A stretch of 64,000 nt of DNA from Cryptomeria japonica (lineage: Eukaryota; Streptophyta; Pinopsida; Cupressales; Cupressaceae): positions 617,890,476-617,954,475 of the forward strand of contig NC_081408.1 of the NCBI RefSeq assembly GCF_030272615.1, written 5' to 3'. This document shows, in pieces, positions 35,311 to 46,320 of the stretch (its first letter is position 1; every line of letters begins with the position of its first letter). The translations under genes were made by a program, and so were the position numbers. The notes under the pieces were generated by a model. That model had not been told where the DNA came from and did not search any database. It was given only the letters and a program-made list of their open reading frames with translations.

Positions 35311-36409
35311 TGTACTACCCTAAAAATGGTCATTTAAACCATGAGCCCCTAATCTCAACAACATCACCAAGGTCCTAACCAGAGGCAATTAAATCAATCT
35401 TGAGCACACAATTAATTCCTAAAATCATCAAATGTCACATGGCAAATCAATCCCTCAATATTAATTAAATATTTATTTAATTAATTGATCATTCCAAGTA
35501 AATCATTTTTAAACAATTATCCTATTTATTTTAATAGAATATCCTAGCATGTTTAATTAAATAAATCAATTTGCCACAAATCTTCAAAAAAGAGGAATTA
35601 ATTAAATTAAATAAATCAATTTGCCACAAATCTTCAAAAAAGAGGAATTAATTTAATTGAATAAATCAATTATGAGCATAGATCTTCAAAAATGGAAATA
35701 AATCAAAAAAGGAATTAATTGACCAAGAAAGAATTAAAATTTGAGAAAAGAAATCAATTGGGAAACAATCTTGAAAAAAACAAATTAAAAATTGATGGAT
35801 AATCTCAAAGAAAGCAATAAAACAATTAAATATTAAAATTGAATGAAATAGAGAATAAATAAGTTTTCCCTGATTTTAATCTTAATTTTAGTTCATTTTC
35901 CTTTAAAACTAGGAAAAGCATCCAATCACATCAATTCACCTGATTGTGCTTCCTCTTGAAAAAATCTTGACCGCTCATCATCATTTGATCTTAGCCATTG
36001 GTTTCTTTCTAAATTTTCTATAAATTCAGGCTCTCATCTCTCATTCAGAGAGGCTGGAGAATATATCATTATTATATTGTTTTTGCTCTAGGATTCATTG
36101 ACATATTGCATATTAATTATTTCACATTGATTAAATCATTTAGATTCATATTGTTTAAATCTTGTTAGATTAATATTGCATCCATCTAGCATTCATCATG
36201 CTCATATAGATTAAATCCTTCGTCTTGATGTTGTCTAGTCACTGGTATTGCTTATAATCTGAGAGCAATCTTATACTCGCATATTTTAGTAGGCAATCGG
36301 TCAATTTGTTATGGTTTTAATATTCATGATTATATCTGTCTAACCATGCATGTAATGACTTAATTGAAGTGTTGTGCTTACAGATACAGGTCCACTTTTC
36401 ACACACACA
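35311..36409 (+). repeat. T1 5' LTR (1099 bp)
   Basis: TGTACTACCC ... CACACACA. It contains about two and a half tandem units of roughly 49 bp (AATAAATCAATTTGCCACAA then ATCTTCAAAAAAGAGGAATT) at about 35567-35690, also present in the 3' LTR. The decayed LTR at 780-1430 is a distant relative. Confidence 0.95.
36018..36027 (+). promoter_or_regulatory. TATA box of the T1 5' LTR
   Basis: CTATAAATTC is conserved in the 3' LTR (49556-49565) and in the old LTR piece near 960. The downstream GGCTCTCATCTCTCATTC, a pyrimidine-rich start-site-like context, fits a transcription start about 30 bp on. Confidence 0.65.
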
Positions 36410-36413
36410 TTTC

Positions 36414-36431
36414 TGGCACCCACCATGGGGT
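36414..36431 (+). other. T1 primer-binding site
   Basis: TGGCACCCACCATGGGGT lies 4 bp after the LTR. Plant gypsy elements of the Tat group often use TGGCGCCCACCGTGGGG, which differs only by transitions at the two CpG positions, consistent with methylated-C decay. Confidence 0.75.
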
Positions 36432-38511
36432 AGAAAATCACATTTCGGCCTCAAAAATCATTCTTTTTACCTACAGGTTTCATCCATATAGGCTTTGTGA
36501 AATATCGTACGAGCAGTTTCACTGCTTCGTACGACATTATATTGATGCCTGCAGTTTATCATACGAAATATGATTATATCCTATAAATTGTCGTACGAAT
36601 CACAATATGGCCTCGTACGACATACTGATTCTGTTATATCTTGTCGTTCTATTATGATTTATGACTCGTATGACATACTACTTATTATATCTTTTGTCAT
36701 TCTATATTGATTTATAACTCATATGATAAAAGTGTTCTGTCATTCTATTTTATGAGAAATGTCATATGATTCTGTTTTCTGATAGATTAAAAACAGATTA
36801 CCTTTTAGGATTTTTGCTTAAATTTTGATTATGCTAATGCTAACCCTGAATTGTCTTCTGTCTGCCTGAAATTTTCACAGCCTAACCAATTTCTTGTAGG
36901 ATGCTTGTCAAAGGAATTTATCAACCAAACATATGCCTGTCAAAGAAAAAAAAAACAATATGACTACAGATGCGTTGTTTTTGTAGGTTGCCTAAAGAGA
37001 AATCAATCAAACATTGTGTATTCTTTAATTTTCTAGGCACTTAACTTGCTATCTGGGTAATGATCAAATCTATCTTTTGTGTTTTTTGGAAAATTCTAAG
37101 AGGTAGGAGAGTATGCTCTTGTCTTTCTAAGACAATCAGAAATCTAGACCCTTGAGGCTTCTTCCTTGTTTGAGATTTGTACATCTTTAGCAGGCCTACC
37201 CTCCCAAGGGGTTGAAAAACTCTTAAAGCCATTACGGCCAGTGTGAGGGGAACAACCTAAGTGGGAATGGCTAAATGCCAAGTACTCCAACCCACTATAA
37301 AATAAACATGATTTGATGAAAATCAAGTCAATGGCAGTGCTCAGGAATAGCTCTCCTCAGTACCTTCGGGTATATTAAACCTTGGTTTTCAAGGTTGGGA
37401 GACCTCTTAATTAAGTTTATACCTCGACACACCAAACGAAACCCTTACTAGATCCAATAAAAATTAGAAGCTACCCGATTCACCTCTGAAAGGTTGATAA
37501 TCTTTGTGCAAGAGAGATAGTAACTCTCCCAAGACACTTGCCATATCGTGCCCCCTTTAGCGTTTGGAGTCAGCTAATATGGCGTTGAGAATCCATTGTG
37601 TGAGACTCAGCGGTCGTATTCTGATTAGCTATTGGGTGTGTACCTAAGTCAGCAAGCAAAGGTTTTCTTCTCTAAGCCAACTTCCATAGGGTTTGCATGC
37701 TATGATTGGAATTACTATTCATACTGCATGTTTTCTGTGTTTTCATCCCTCAAAAACTAGAATACTAAAACTGGAGAAAACAAATCAACAAACTCAATGA
37801 TCAAAACTCTATCCGTGTCACAAACTAGTCTATCCTGGTCAAAAATTAGTCCATCTCAGAATTGGTCATATTTAGTTGTCATACCCAGTCATTGAAAAAC
37901 TCAGAATTTTTAGTCTTTGCTCTCTGAACAGTCGTAAATTGTTATCTTGCACCATATCCTGTGTCATACAAGTTTGTTTGTTTGTCATCCTAAGGTCAAT
38001 CCTTTGCCATACGAAACCCAACAATTTGTCATTTAAAGCTAAATCCTATGTCATACAAGACAAAACTGAACATAACCATTTGTCATACGGTACTAGGCAG
38101 CAAGTCATATGAAACTGAACTATTGTCGTCCTAAACCTATTATACTGTCGTACGGTCCTAGAAATATAGTCATATGAGTCTCTGATTTTGCCAGTCCAGA
38201 ACAATCAAACCTATCCAAAATAGTTTACATTGAGCCTCAAACTAGTTATCATCCTCTTGAGCATAAACAACCTTGATAGTGTACCTCTATCATTGCGTTG
38301 CACGATTTTGTCGATCATCTTTAAGCTAGTTCAAACAAACATCTTATCAAACCTAGGTTAACTTAGATAATGTCTTACATAGGATATATCATTCTTGAAA
38401 CTAGATCAGATCTTAAGTTACTTCCCTCAATCCCTATGTTAAACGAACTACTAGCTACAATTTGATCTTTACTTCTGCAACACATCTCGGTCTTAGTCCT
38501 ATCGGTTACAA
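36432..38511 (+). other. T1 leader with TCGTACGA-type motifs
   Basis: A 2.1-kb untranslated leader with no supported frame. Two clusters of a palindromic motif, TCGTACGA and its C-to-T or G-to-A derivatives (TCATACGA, TCGTATGA, TCATATGA, GTCATAC), lie at 36505-36780 and 37870-38180, with at least 16 occurrences. The middle (37080-37700) is less AT-rich and contains no frame. Confidence 0.75.
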
Positions 38512-40207
38512 ATGCCTGTTCAAACCAGAAGCTTACGCAGCAAAACAGACAAAGGAAAAGAAACACCCTTCTCATTTAACAACAATCCATTCTTCATAGG
38601 AAACCTCTTTCAAAGTAAACCATCCTCGTCACAAGTACCAGTTTATGACATACCAATATTTGGCCAACCCCTATCTCCCACCATGTCTAGAGAAAGGCAA
38701 GAAAGAGAAGCTAGTAAATGAGATACTCATAATGATTTCAGCAATCATGCCATTGACAACGATTCCTCATCAACTGAATCTGAGCTTCCTGAACCTCTCG
38801 AAGCTGAAGTACTTAGATGTCAGAATGATAAAGAGTTCCAAAAAATGATGAAGGTCATCATGGCTAGGGAAAAACAAGACTATTTCCTAGAATTAGCAAA
38901 GCAAGGCGCCAAACTCCCTACTGGTTATAATGTGGAGGCCCTCATCGCTAAAGAGGAAGAGACACCATGGGGAAAAATAAGCAAACAAATGCAAGCATTA
39001 TAAATTGTGGTCACAAAAATAGAAAACAAAGATAAAACATTGAAACAATATTCTCTGGACACAATATGCCCATTCCCATTTGACAAAAACCTTTACATGT
39101 CTACATTTCCTTCACAAGTTGAGATCCCAAAATTTGACAAGTATGATGATACCTCAGATCCTCAAGATCATGTCAGAGAGTTTTGTGCTGCTTGTATGGA
39201 GTTTATGCATGATCAAACGTACCTCATGCGTCTTTTCCCAAGGAGTTTAGGGGGTCAAGCAATGGAATGGTTCGCAAGCCTACCCAAAGGGATAAAAACA
39301 TTTGAAGAACTAATCCAACTATTTTTACAACAATACTCATACAACATTCATCACCCAGTCACTATGATAGAGCTTTGCAATACCAAACAAAAGATAGGAG
39401 AACCTTTTCTCACTTTCCTCCAACGATGGAGAAAGATGTTCTCTAGATATTCATGGACTATCCCAGATCTTGAGAAAATGGATATTTTTGTCAACAACTT
39501 AGTCCGTGAATTGAAGTATAGTGTCTAGATGCAAGTACACCCCTCATTCAACAAAATGGTAGATAACACCCTCAGAATGGAAGACATGCTTATCAAAAAG
39601 GGAGATATCTCACTTTGGAAGGAAACACAACAAGGTTCTAGCTCTAAAGAAAAGAGCAAATACTGGAAATATGGCAAAAATAGCAACACGAATGTTGTTA
39701 ATGATGGAGTGGTAGATATTGTCCAAGCAAAAAAAAAATCCACAATATTTAACTTGACTAGTGGCACACAAGCACTCAAGGCAGCTGAAACTACAACAGA
39801 GAATCCCCCAAAGAAGACAAGAGAATGGTTTAAAGAAAACCTTGGATTTCAAAGCCTAAGAATGATTTTACTCCTCTAGATGAGTCATATGAATTGAATT
39901 TTAAAACTTTATTGGAAAATAATCTGATAACATTTCTAGACAATTCTAGACCATATGACCCAAATGGTGGAGAGAGAACGAATATTATGACTACCAATGG
40001 AACAAAGGACATAACATAAACAACTACATGAAACTCTGACATGAAATCCAAGATCTCATTGATGTAGGCAAGATCATTGTTGGAAATCATGCGACAAATA
40101 CTGATCATAAGGCCTTTAAAGATCCCTTACCAACGTATGAACAAGGAGATTCCTCAAAATCCAAAGGAGGAGCTAGAGTCAATTATACCTACAGTAACAA
40201 CGATAAT
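38512..40207 (+). pseudogene. T1 gag (capsid and zinc knuckle)
   Basis: Gag forms the particle and packages the RNA. ATG 38512 (MPVQTRSLRSKTDKG) starts a frame that runs to 39879 with three stops (38719, 39001, 39526). The capsid domain is clear (about 39100-39530): VEIPKFDKYDDTSDPQDHVR, GGQAMEWFASLPKGI, FLTFLQRWRKMF. After 39840 the frame shifts. The zinc-knuckle region (39986-40027) reads Y-x2-Q-x4-H-x4-Y where CX2HX4HX4C is expected, so three of four ligands are gone; HEIQDLID follows as usual for Tat gags. Compare the intact CQFHRHPGHDTEKC in the gag at 62007. Confidence 0.85.
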
Positions 40208-43045
40208 GTGATCAACATGATCGAATCTACTCAACCTAAATATTGCAATGTGATCATAGTCCAGGATCACCAAAGTCAAGCACAAACTGCTAATGTTGTG
40301 ACTCATGCTCAAAGGAAAATTACTCTCCCAGGAGCTAGTTCCTCAACTTTTGATCAAACAACATCAAATCTACCAAATAGAAAAACAGACACAATCATGG
40401 CTAAATCAAAACAACTGGCTTCATCATCTTCTCCTAGTTATAGTATTGTCAAACAATTGAAGAGAACCAATGCTCAAATCTCCATTTTGGAACTGCTTAA
40501 GATCTCTTTTGCTCATAGAGAGGTCCTAGACAAGGCTCTACTTACCACCAGTGTCCCTAAAAATTTAGACGTAGATCAATTTCAATCTATGGTGGGTCAC
40601 TTGACCTCACCTCATTACCTCACTTTGTCTAAAGAAGATGATAACTCACTGAGTCACCCACATAACCAACCATTACACATTGAAGCCATGATCCATAAGC
40701 ACCACGTTAAATGTGTTTTGATAGATGGAGGTGCTGGGTTGAATATTTGTACCTACAATCTATTGACACAACTGGGATTTTCTAAAAATGTTATTGATCC
40801 AACTAAGAAGATAACAATCAAGGCTTATGATGAAGAAGAAAGAACTTCTAAGGGCCTGGTACTATTACCAATTAGAGTAGGACCTTGGGAAAGAGATGTC
40901 ATTTTTCAGGTCCTGGATCTTCATCTTTCATACAACATCTTACTGGGTAGGCCATGGATTCATGAAATGAAATTAGTACCATCTACGTATCATCAATGCC
41001 TGAAATTTCCTTATAATGGAGTTGAAGTCATTATTCCGGCCGATACAAGCTATACTTGTAATGCATTAACGTAGGGTGCTGATGCTTTTGTTCCTCATAA
41101 TAGAGCAGCTTCCATAGCTAAAAGTTCAGAATCTTTGCTAAAAGATTTACAAAAGAAATTGAAAATCACAAACACTGGCATGGATGGCTACAAGATAGAG
41201 CCTATACTCTCACTAACGTCTCTTCCTCCATCATGAAGACAGTCGGGAAAACCATCAGAGGTTATGAAGCCACAAAATTGAACTCCAAAAGTCATTTATG
41301 ATGGCACCTTTATACAATCCTCTACTTCTCTTGCAGGTGAAATAGAGGGAGATGATGTCCTCAAATCACTTTTCAAAGAAGATAGTGCAAGCAAAGAAAT
41401 ACGACATTGTGAAATTTCTCCGACACAATATGGTTCATGATACAAGATGCTTCAACACATGGGATATTCAGGTACTGGTCCTCTAGGCAAGCGTCAACAA
41501 GGTATTGTTGAACCCATTCAGTTACAGACTAAGTCTATCAATGATAAAGCTGGACTAGGATATGATCCAAGAAAGCAATCAGATCAGAAGCACACGCCTC
41601 ACCATCAACGTAAGTGGAAGAAAAAGGTACTACCTTTAACAATACAAGAGATTAATACTCAACAAACTCAGGAAGAGTGTGACGATGAATAGAAAGAATT
41701 GCCCACCCAGAGAGAGGAAACAAATGGTAGTCAAGTTCTAGTTGTATCAGCTATAATACCATAGGAAGTAGAAGTCCCAGAGGATATGAGAGACAAAGTA
41801 TACAGGATCAGAGAGTTGTTTGCACCACTAAAGGTTCCAGTCACATATACTGGTAGACAACAAATAGATGATTCAGAAATTGATTCAAATGAGTATGAAT
41901 GGGGTCCAAACCATATCTCAGATACATCTACTAAAGAAACCCTTGAAAAATCCAGTGATATCATAGATGATGCACAAGAGCTGATACACCTAAGAATGCG
42001 AAAGGAAATAGAAGACATCAAACTAAAAATACAAGAAGACTATGAATGATAGCTAGAGAAAGATCGAACACGAGCAATTTCTTCACCTACCAACCCTCCT
42101 AATGAGATAAGACAAGTCAGGTACGGAACTATAAAAGAAGAATTAGAAGCTACAGAAATAGAACCACTCATCAGTTCAGAAGAAGTTGAATGGAACAGAT
42201 GACAGGGATTAACAGAACCATCAAAGCTATGTTCACAAGTGTGTCAAATACAGGTAATCAATGAACCAAATCATGAAGGAACTTGCAGCATCAAAGATGT
42301 GGGTGTTGATACTATATACCTTTACTAAGCCACTTGAAGATGAGTCAACAACTTCATCCTATGATTCTGATGACTCAGACAAGAGCTCCATTTATAACAA
42401 CAACTATTCAACAATGCATTATGACTACTCTGTCATGAATGATGAGATATTGTCTACTGTCATACCATGGTATGTAGTCCAGTCTGAAGTAGGTGAAGAT
42501 GCTAGAAGTAGGTTGGTTGGGTTAGGTCCAATAAATACTAACATGAATTTCGATAATCATGTCGTGACTCTTCCTGGTCTCGAGACACATACACAAGGTA
42601 GTCTTCTGGAGCTCGACTGGTCGGTCCAAAGTCATGATGATAGTACCATGAACTCCCTTGAGATTGTTCCAACCTTATCCTTGATGCATCTAAAACTGAT
42701 TGATAGTACTCTTTATAACCAACCCTTGAATGTACCTACTTTTTCCAATGACTATACATTAGCCTACTATCTCAATGCAGTTGAACCCATGTACTCTTCC
42801 ACCAACGAACATAATGAAAACATGACTGAAGTGGATATCAAGTATCTTAGTCACAAAAACAAGAAAAATAAGAATAAAAGATTTGATGGTGAAAACCACA
42901 TTGTGGAGGTGTCGAGAACTCAAAAAGAGAAAATAAAGGATGTACCTAAAGGTGAAAACCTCTCTGAGGCGCTTGAAGATGAGATACTTGATATACTGCC
43001 AAGTCACTTCCAAGAGAGATCTTCCATATTCATCGAGCCAACTTA
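40208..43045 (+). pseudogene. T1 protease, G-patch-like segment and pre-RT spacer
   Basis: The aspartic protease (about 40660-40960) shows CVLIDGGAGLNICTYNLL, with DGGA as the active-site triad, and YNILLGRPWIHEM. After stops comes a glycine-rich segment at 41447-41580 (MLQHMGYSGTGPLGKRQQG, IVEPIQ, KAGLGYDP). It matches the G-patch pattern of an aromatic and Gly residues ending GLGY. An acidic spacer of about 1.3 kb follows (41786-43045, two open stretches, one of 261 codons) with no recognised domain up to RT. G-patch domains bind nucleic acid and occur next to protease in some retroviruses; its role here is inferred. Confidence 0.75.
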
Positions 43046-44525
43046 GCCAGTGAACATTGGGAGTCAAGAGAAACCACATATCATTCATTTAGCTCAATCA
43101 CTATCAGCATAAGAGTTAAAAGATTTCAACAACTTTTTTGTAGAAAAGAAGATCAACTTTGCATGGACATACTCAGATATGCCAGGACTAAATCCTGATC
43201 TCACCATGCATCACCTCTCTATTACACCAAGAGTTAAACCAGTCAAGCAAAAACTCTGAAAGATGCATCCCCATGTGGCACTGCTAGTCAAGGCTGAATT
43301 AGAGAAGTTGCTAAAAGCTGGATTTATCAGAGCTATAGACTATGCAGAATGGATATCAAATATAGTACCTGTATCAAAAGTGGACAAATCTATTAGAGTT
43401 TTCACAGACTTCAAGGATCTCAACAAGGAATGTCTGAAAGATTATTTTTCATTGCCCAACATTGACATGATAGTAGATATGACTGGTGGATATGAGATGT
43501 ATTCATTAATGGATGGATTCTCTAGCTACAATTAGATCAAGATAGCACCTGAAGATCAAGAAAAGACATCTTTCACATGTGCATGGGGAACCTTCTGCTG
43601 GAATGTTATGCCGTTTGGTCTAAAGAACATAGGAGCAACTTACCAAAGAGCAGTAACCACTATCTTCCATGATATGATGCATAAAAACATGGAAGATTAT
43701 GTTGATGACACCCTAGTAAAGACTATGAAGAGATCTATGCATATTCAAGAGCTAGGCCTCATACTAGATAGAATGGAAAGATTCAAGCTCCGGTTAAATC
43801 CTAAAAAGTGTACATTTGGGGTAACATCAAGAAAATTGCTTGGTTACATAATTTCAAAAAAAGGAATTGAGGTTGACCCTGAAAAATGTCCAAGCTATAA
43901 TGGACATGCCTCCACCCAAGAATATCAGTCAGATGAGAAGTTTACAAGGCTGTCTTCAGTCCATAAGGTGTTTTATATCTCAGCTAGCCGACAAAGCTCA
44001 ACCCTTCACGAAGGTATTAAGAAAAGGGATTCAATACAACAGGGATAAAGATTGTGAATGACACTTACAAAAAATCAAAGAATATCTTTCTAATCATCCC
44101 ATATTAATGCCACCGATTCAAGGTAAGCCACTGATCCTGTACATATTAGCTATAGATACTTCATAGGGGGCACTTTTGGCACAACAGGATGACAATAAAA
44201 GGGAACGAGCTATCTATTACATCAGTAGAACATTGGTGTCGTATGAAATGAACTACACTATAATAGAGAAAGCATGCTTAGCATTGGTCTTTGCATCACA
44301 AAACATTAAGGCACTATATGTTGGCACACTCTATTAAGATGGTAGCCAAGATTGCTCCACTCAAATATCTTCTCAGTAAAGCAACACTTATAGGGAGACT
44401 GGCCAAATGGGTCATGGTTCTTACGGAATTTAACATTGAATATGTGGAACGTAAAGCCATCAAAGGACAAGTTATTGCAGACCAACTTGTTGATGCTCCA
44501 CTTGAAGACAGTCAACCTTTGCATG
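43046..44525 (+). pseudogene. T1 reverse transcriptase and RNase H
   Basis: RT copies element RNA to DNA. Visible motifs are ELEKLLKAGFIRAIDYAEW, RVFTDFKDLNKECLKDYF, YSLMDGFSSYN-stop-IKIAPEDQEKTSF, CWNVMPFGLKNIGATYQR, and the catalytic YVDD within MEDYVDDTLVKT (about 43695). A one-base shift near 43885 interrupts the thumb region; MDMPPPKNISQMRSLQG resumes in the next frame at 43877. RNase H follows (about 44140-44330) with ILAIDTS-stop-GALLAQQDD and EKACLALVFA, with another one-base shift near 44305. Stops and shifts make it inactive. Confidence 0.88.
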
Positions 44526-46320
44526 TAGAATTTCTAGATGAATCAATCATGCACCTTACCGAACAATCATGGAAGATGTTCTTTGATGGGTCCTTCACTC
44601 AACATGGTTCTGGTGCCGGAATACTTTTTATTACTCCTCAAAAATATTCAATTCTAAAAGCTTACAAGATTCTCTTTCCTTGCACAAATAATATTGCAAA
44701 ATATGAAGCTTTGGTAAACGGGATCAAGCTGGCCATTGAGTGAAAGATCATTGAATTACACATCTATGGAGATTTACAACTCATCATCAACCAAATCAAT
44801 GACCTATATCAGATAAGAGATGAGAAACTAATGCTTATAAGAGAATGGTGGATGATCTCAAGAAATACTTTACCTCCGTATCATTTTAGCAGATCCCCAG
44901 AACAACAAATATAGCAGCGGATGCAATGGCCACTCTGGCATCTATACCATAGCTACAGGAGTCTAATTTTTTCTTTGAATTCCTGGTGGAAGAGTTACAT
45001 TACCTTGCCTATGATTCCCCTGAGTCCCAGGTAGTCTATTCTATTATTAGACATGACTCATCTCGTTATAGCCACATTTACTCTTACCTGCGTGACCAAG
45101 TTGTCCTTGCTGATCTTTCCCGCAATGAAAAAAGGAACCTAATTCAAAATGCATCATGATAAATCATCATTGCTAACGACCTATTCAGGCATGGTTTAGA
45201 TAATACTTTTCTTAGATGTCTAGAAACCGAAGAGTCCCAACGCGCACTATCTGAGGTTCATGAAGGTGTTTGTGGATCCCATTCGAACGGTCTAACTTTG
45301 GCATGAAAACTACTAAGGGATGGCTACTACTAGTCAGACATGGAGAAAGATGCTATAAAATTTTCTAAAACCTATGAAAAGTGTCAACTCCATGGGCACC
45401 TTATTCATGCTCCAGCAAGGGATCTCATACCCTTTGTGACACACTGGCCCTTTCAACAGTGGGTGTTTTATCTAATTGGCCAAATATATCCTGTATCATC
45501 TAATGGACACAAATTCATTATCACTACCATTGAGTACTTCACTAAGTGGGTAGAAGCAATTCCGCTCATCAAAGCAACCGGCAAACAAGTAGCTCTCTTT
45601 ATTCTTAATTATATCATCTACAGGTATGGTATACCTTCATCCATTATAACTGACAATGGAGGACAATTTAATAACAAAGATCTAGACGAACTTTGTGAGA
45701 AATTTAAAATGAAACAACACTGGTCCTCAGTATATTACCCTCAAGGTAATGGACAACCAGAGGAATCTAACAAAAACCTACTAACTATCTTGCACAGAAC
45801 AGTGAACAAATTCGGGAAGGATTGACATCTACAACTCAATCCTGCATTGTGGGCTTATAGAACAAGTATCAGAACACCTACTAGGGCTACACCTTTCTCA
45901 TTGGTGTATGGGTCCAAAGTAGTACTACCTATTGAAGTGGAAATACCATCTCTAAGAGTTTCATTGCAAGGTCTTGTTACTGATGATGACTATAGAATAT
46001 CTAGATTGCAAGAGCTCGAATTGCTAGATGATCATCGGCAAGTGGCATTTGATCATCTCAGAGTGTATCAAAAGAGAATGTCCAGAGGATATAAAAAGAA
46101 GGTTCGACATCACGAGTTTCAGGTTGGTGACTTAGTTCTAAGAGAAAATCCTAAAAATCAATAGTTTCGAGACAACAAAGGGAAGTTTGAACCCAACTAG
46201 CTGGGTCCCTATATCGTTACTGCAACTTTTGGCTCTGGTGCCTATCAAATCTCAACATCAGAAGGAGAACACCTCCGCGAACCGATTAACACCATCCATC
46301 TGAAAAAATTCTTTACCTAA
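44526..46320 (+). pseudogene. T1 second (archaeal-type) RNase H and integrase
   Basis: The extra RNase H starts WKMFFDGSFTQHGSGAGILF (about 44570) and continues with TNNIAKYEALVNGIKLAIE and, after a stop, IYGDLQLIINQI. Integrase follows: the zinc module starts HEGVCGSH (about 45260) and ends KTYEKCQLHG, where the first Cys of CxxC reads Tyr. The core has WVFYLIGQIYP (about 45460), where the first catalytic Asp is expected but Tyr is found. The second Asp (IITDNGGQF) and the Glu (PQGNGQPEESNK) remain. A C-terminal module ends GEHLREPINTIHLKKFFT at 46318. Stops include 45823 and 46162. Confidence 0.88.

Noticed and set aside
36505-36780. Spaced repeated motif considered as a CRISPR-like array
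   Set aside because: Repeats are short palindromes at irregular spacing in the leader of a plant retrotransposon; no fixed spacer length and no cas genes.
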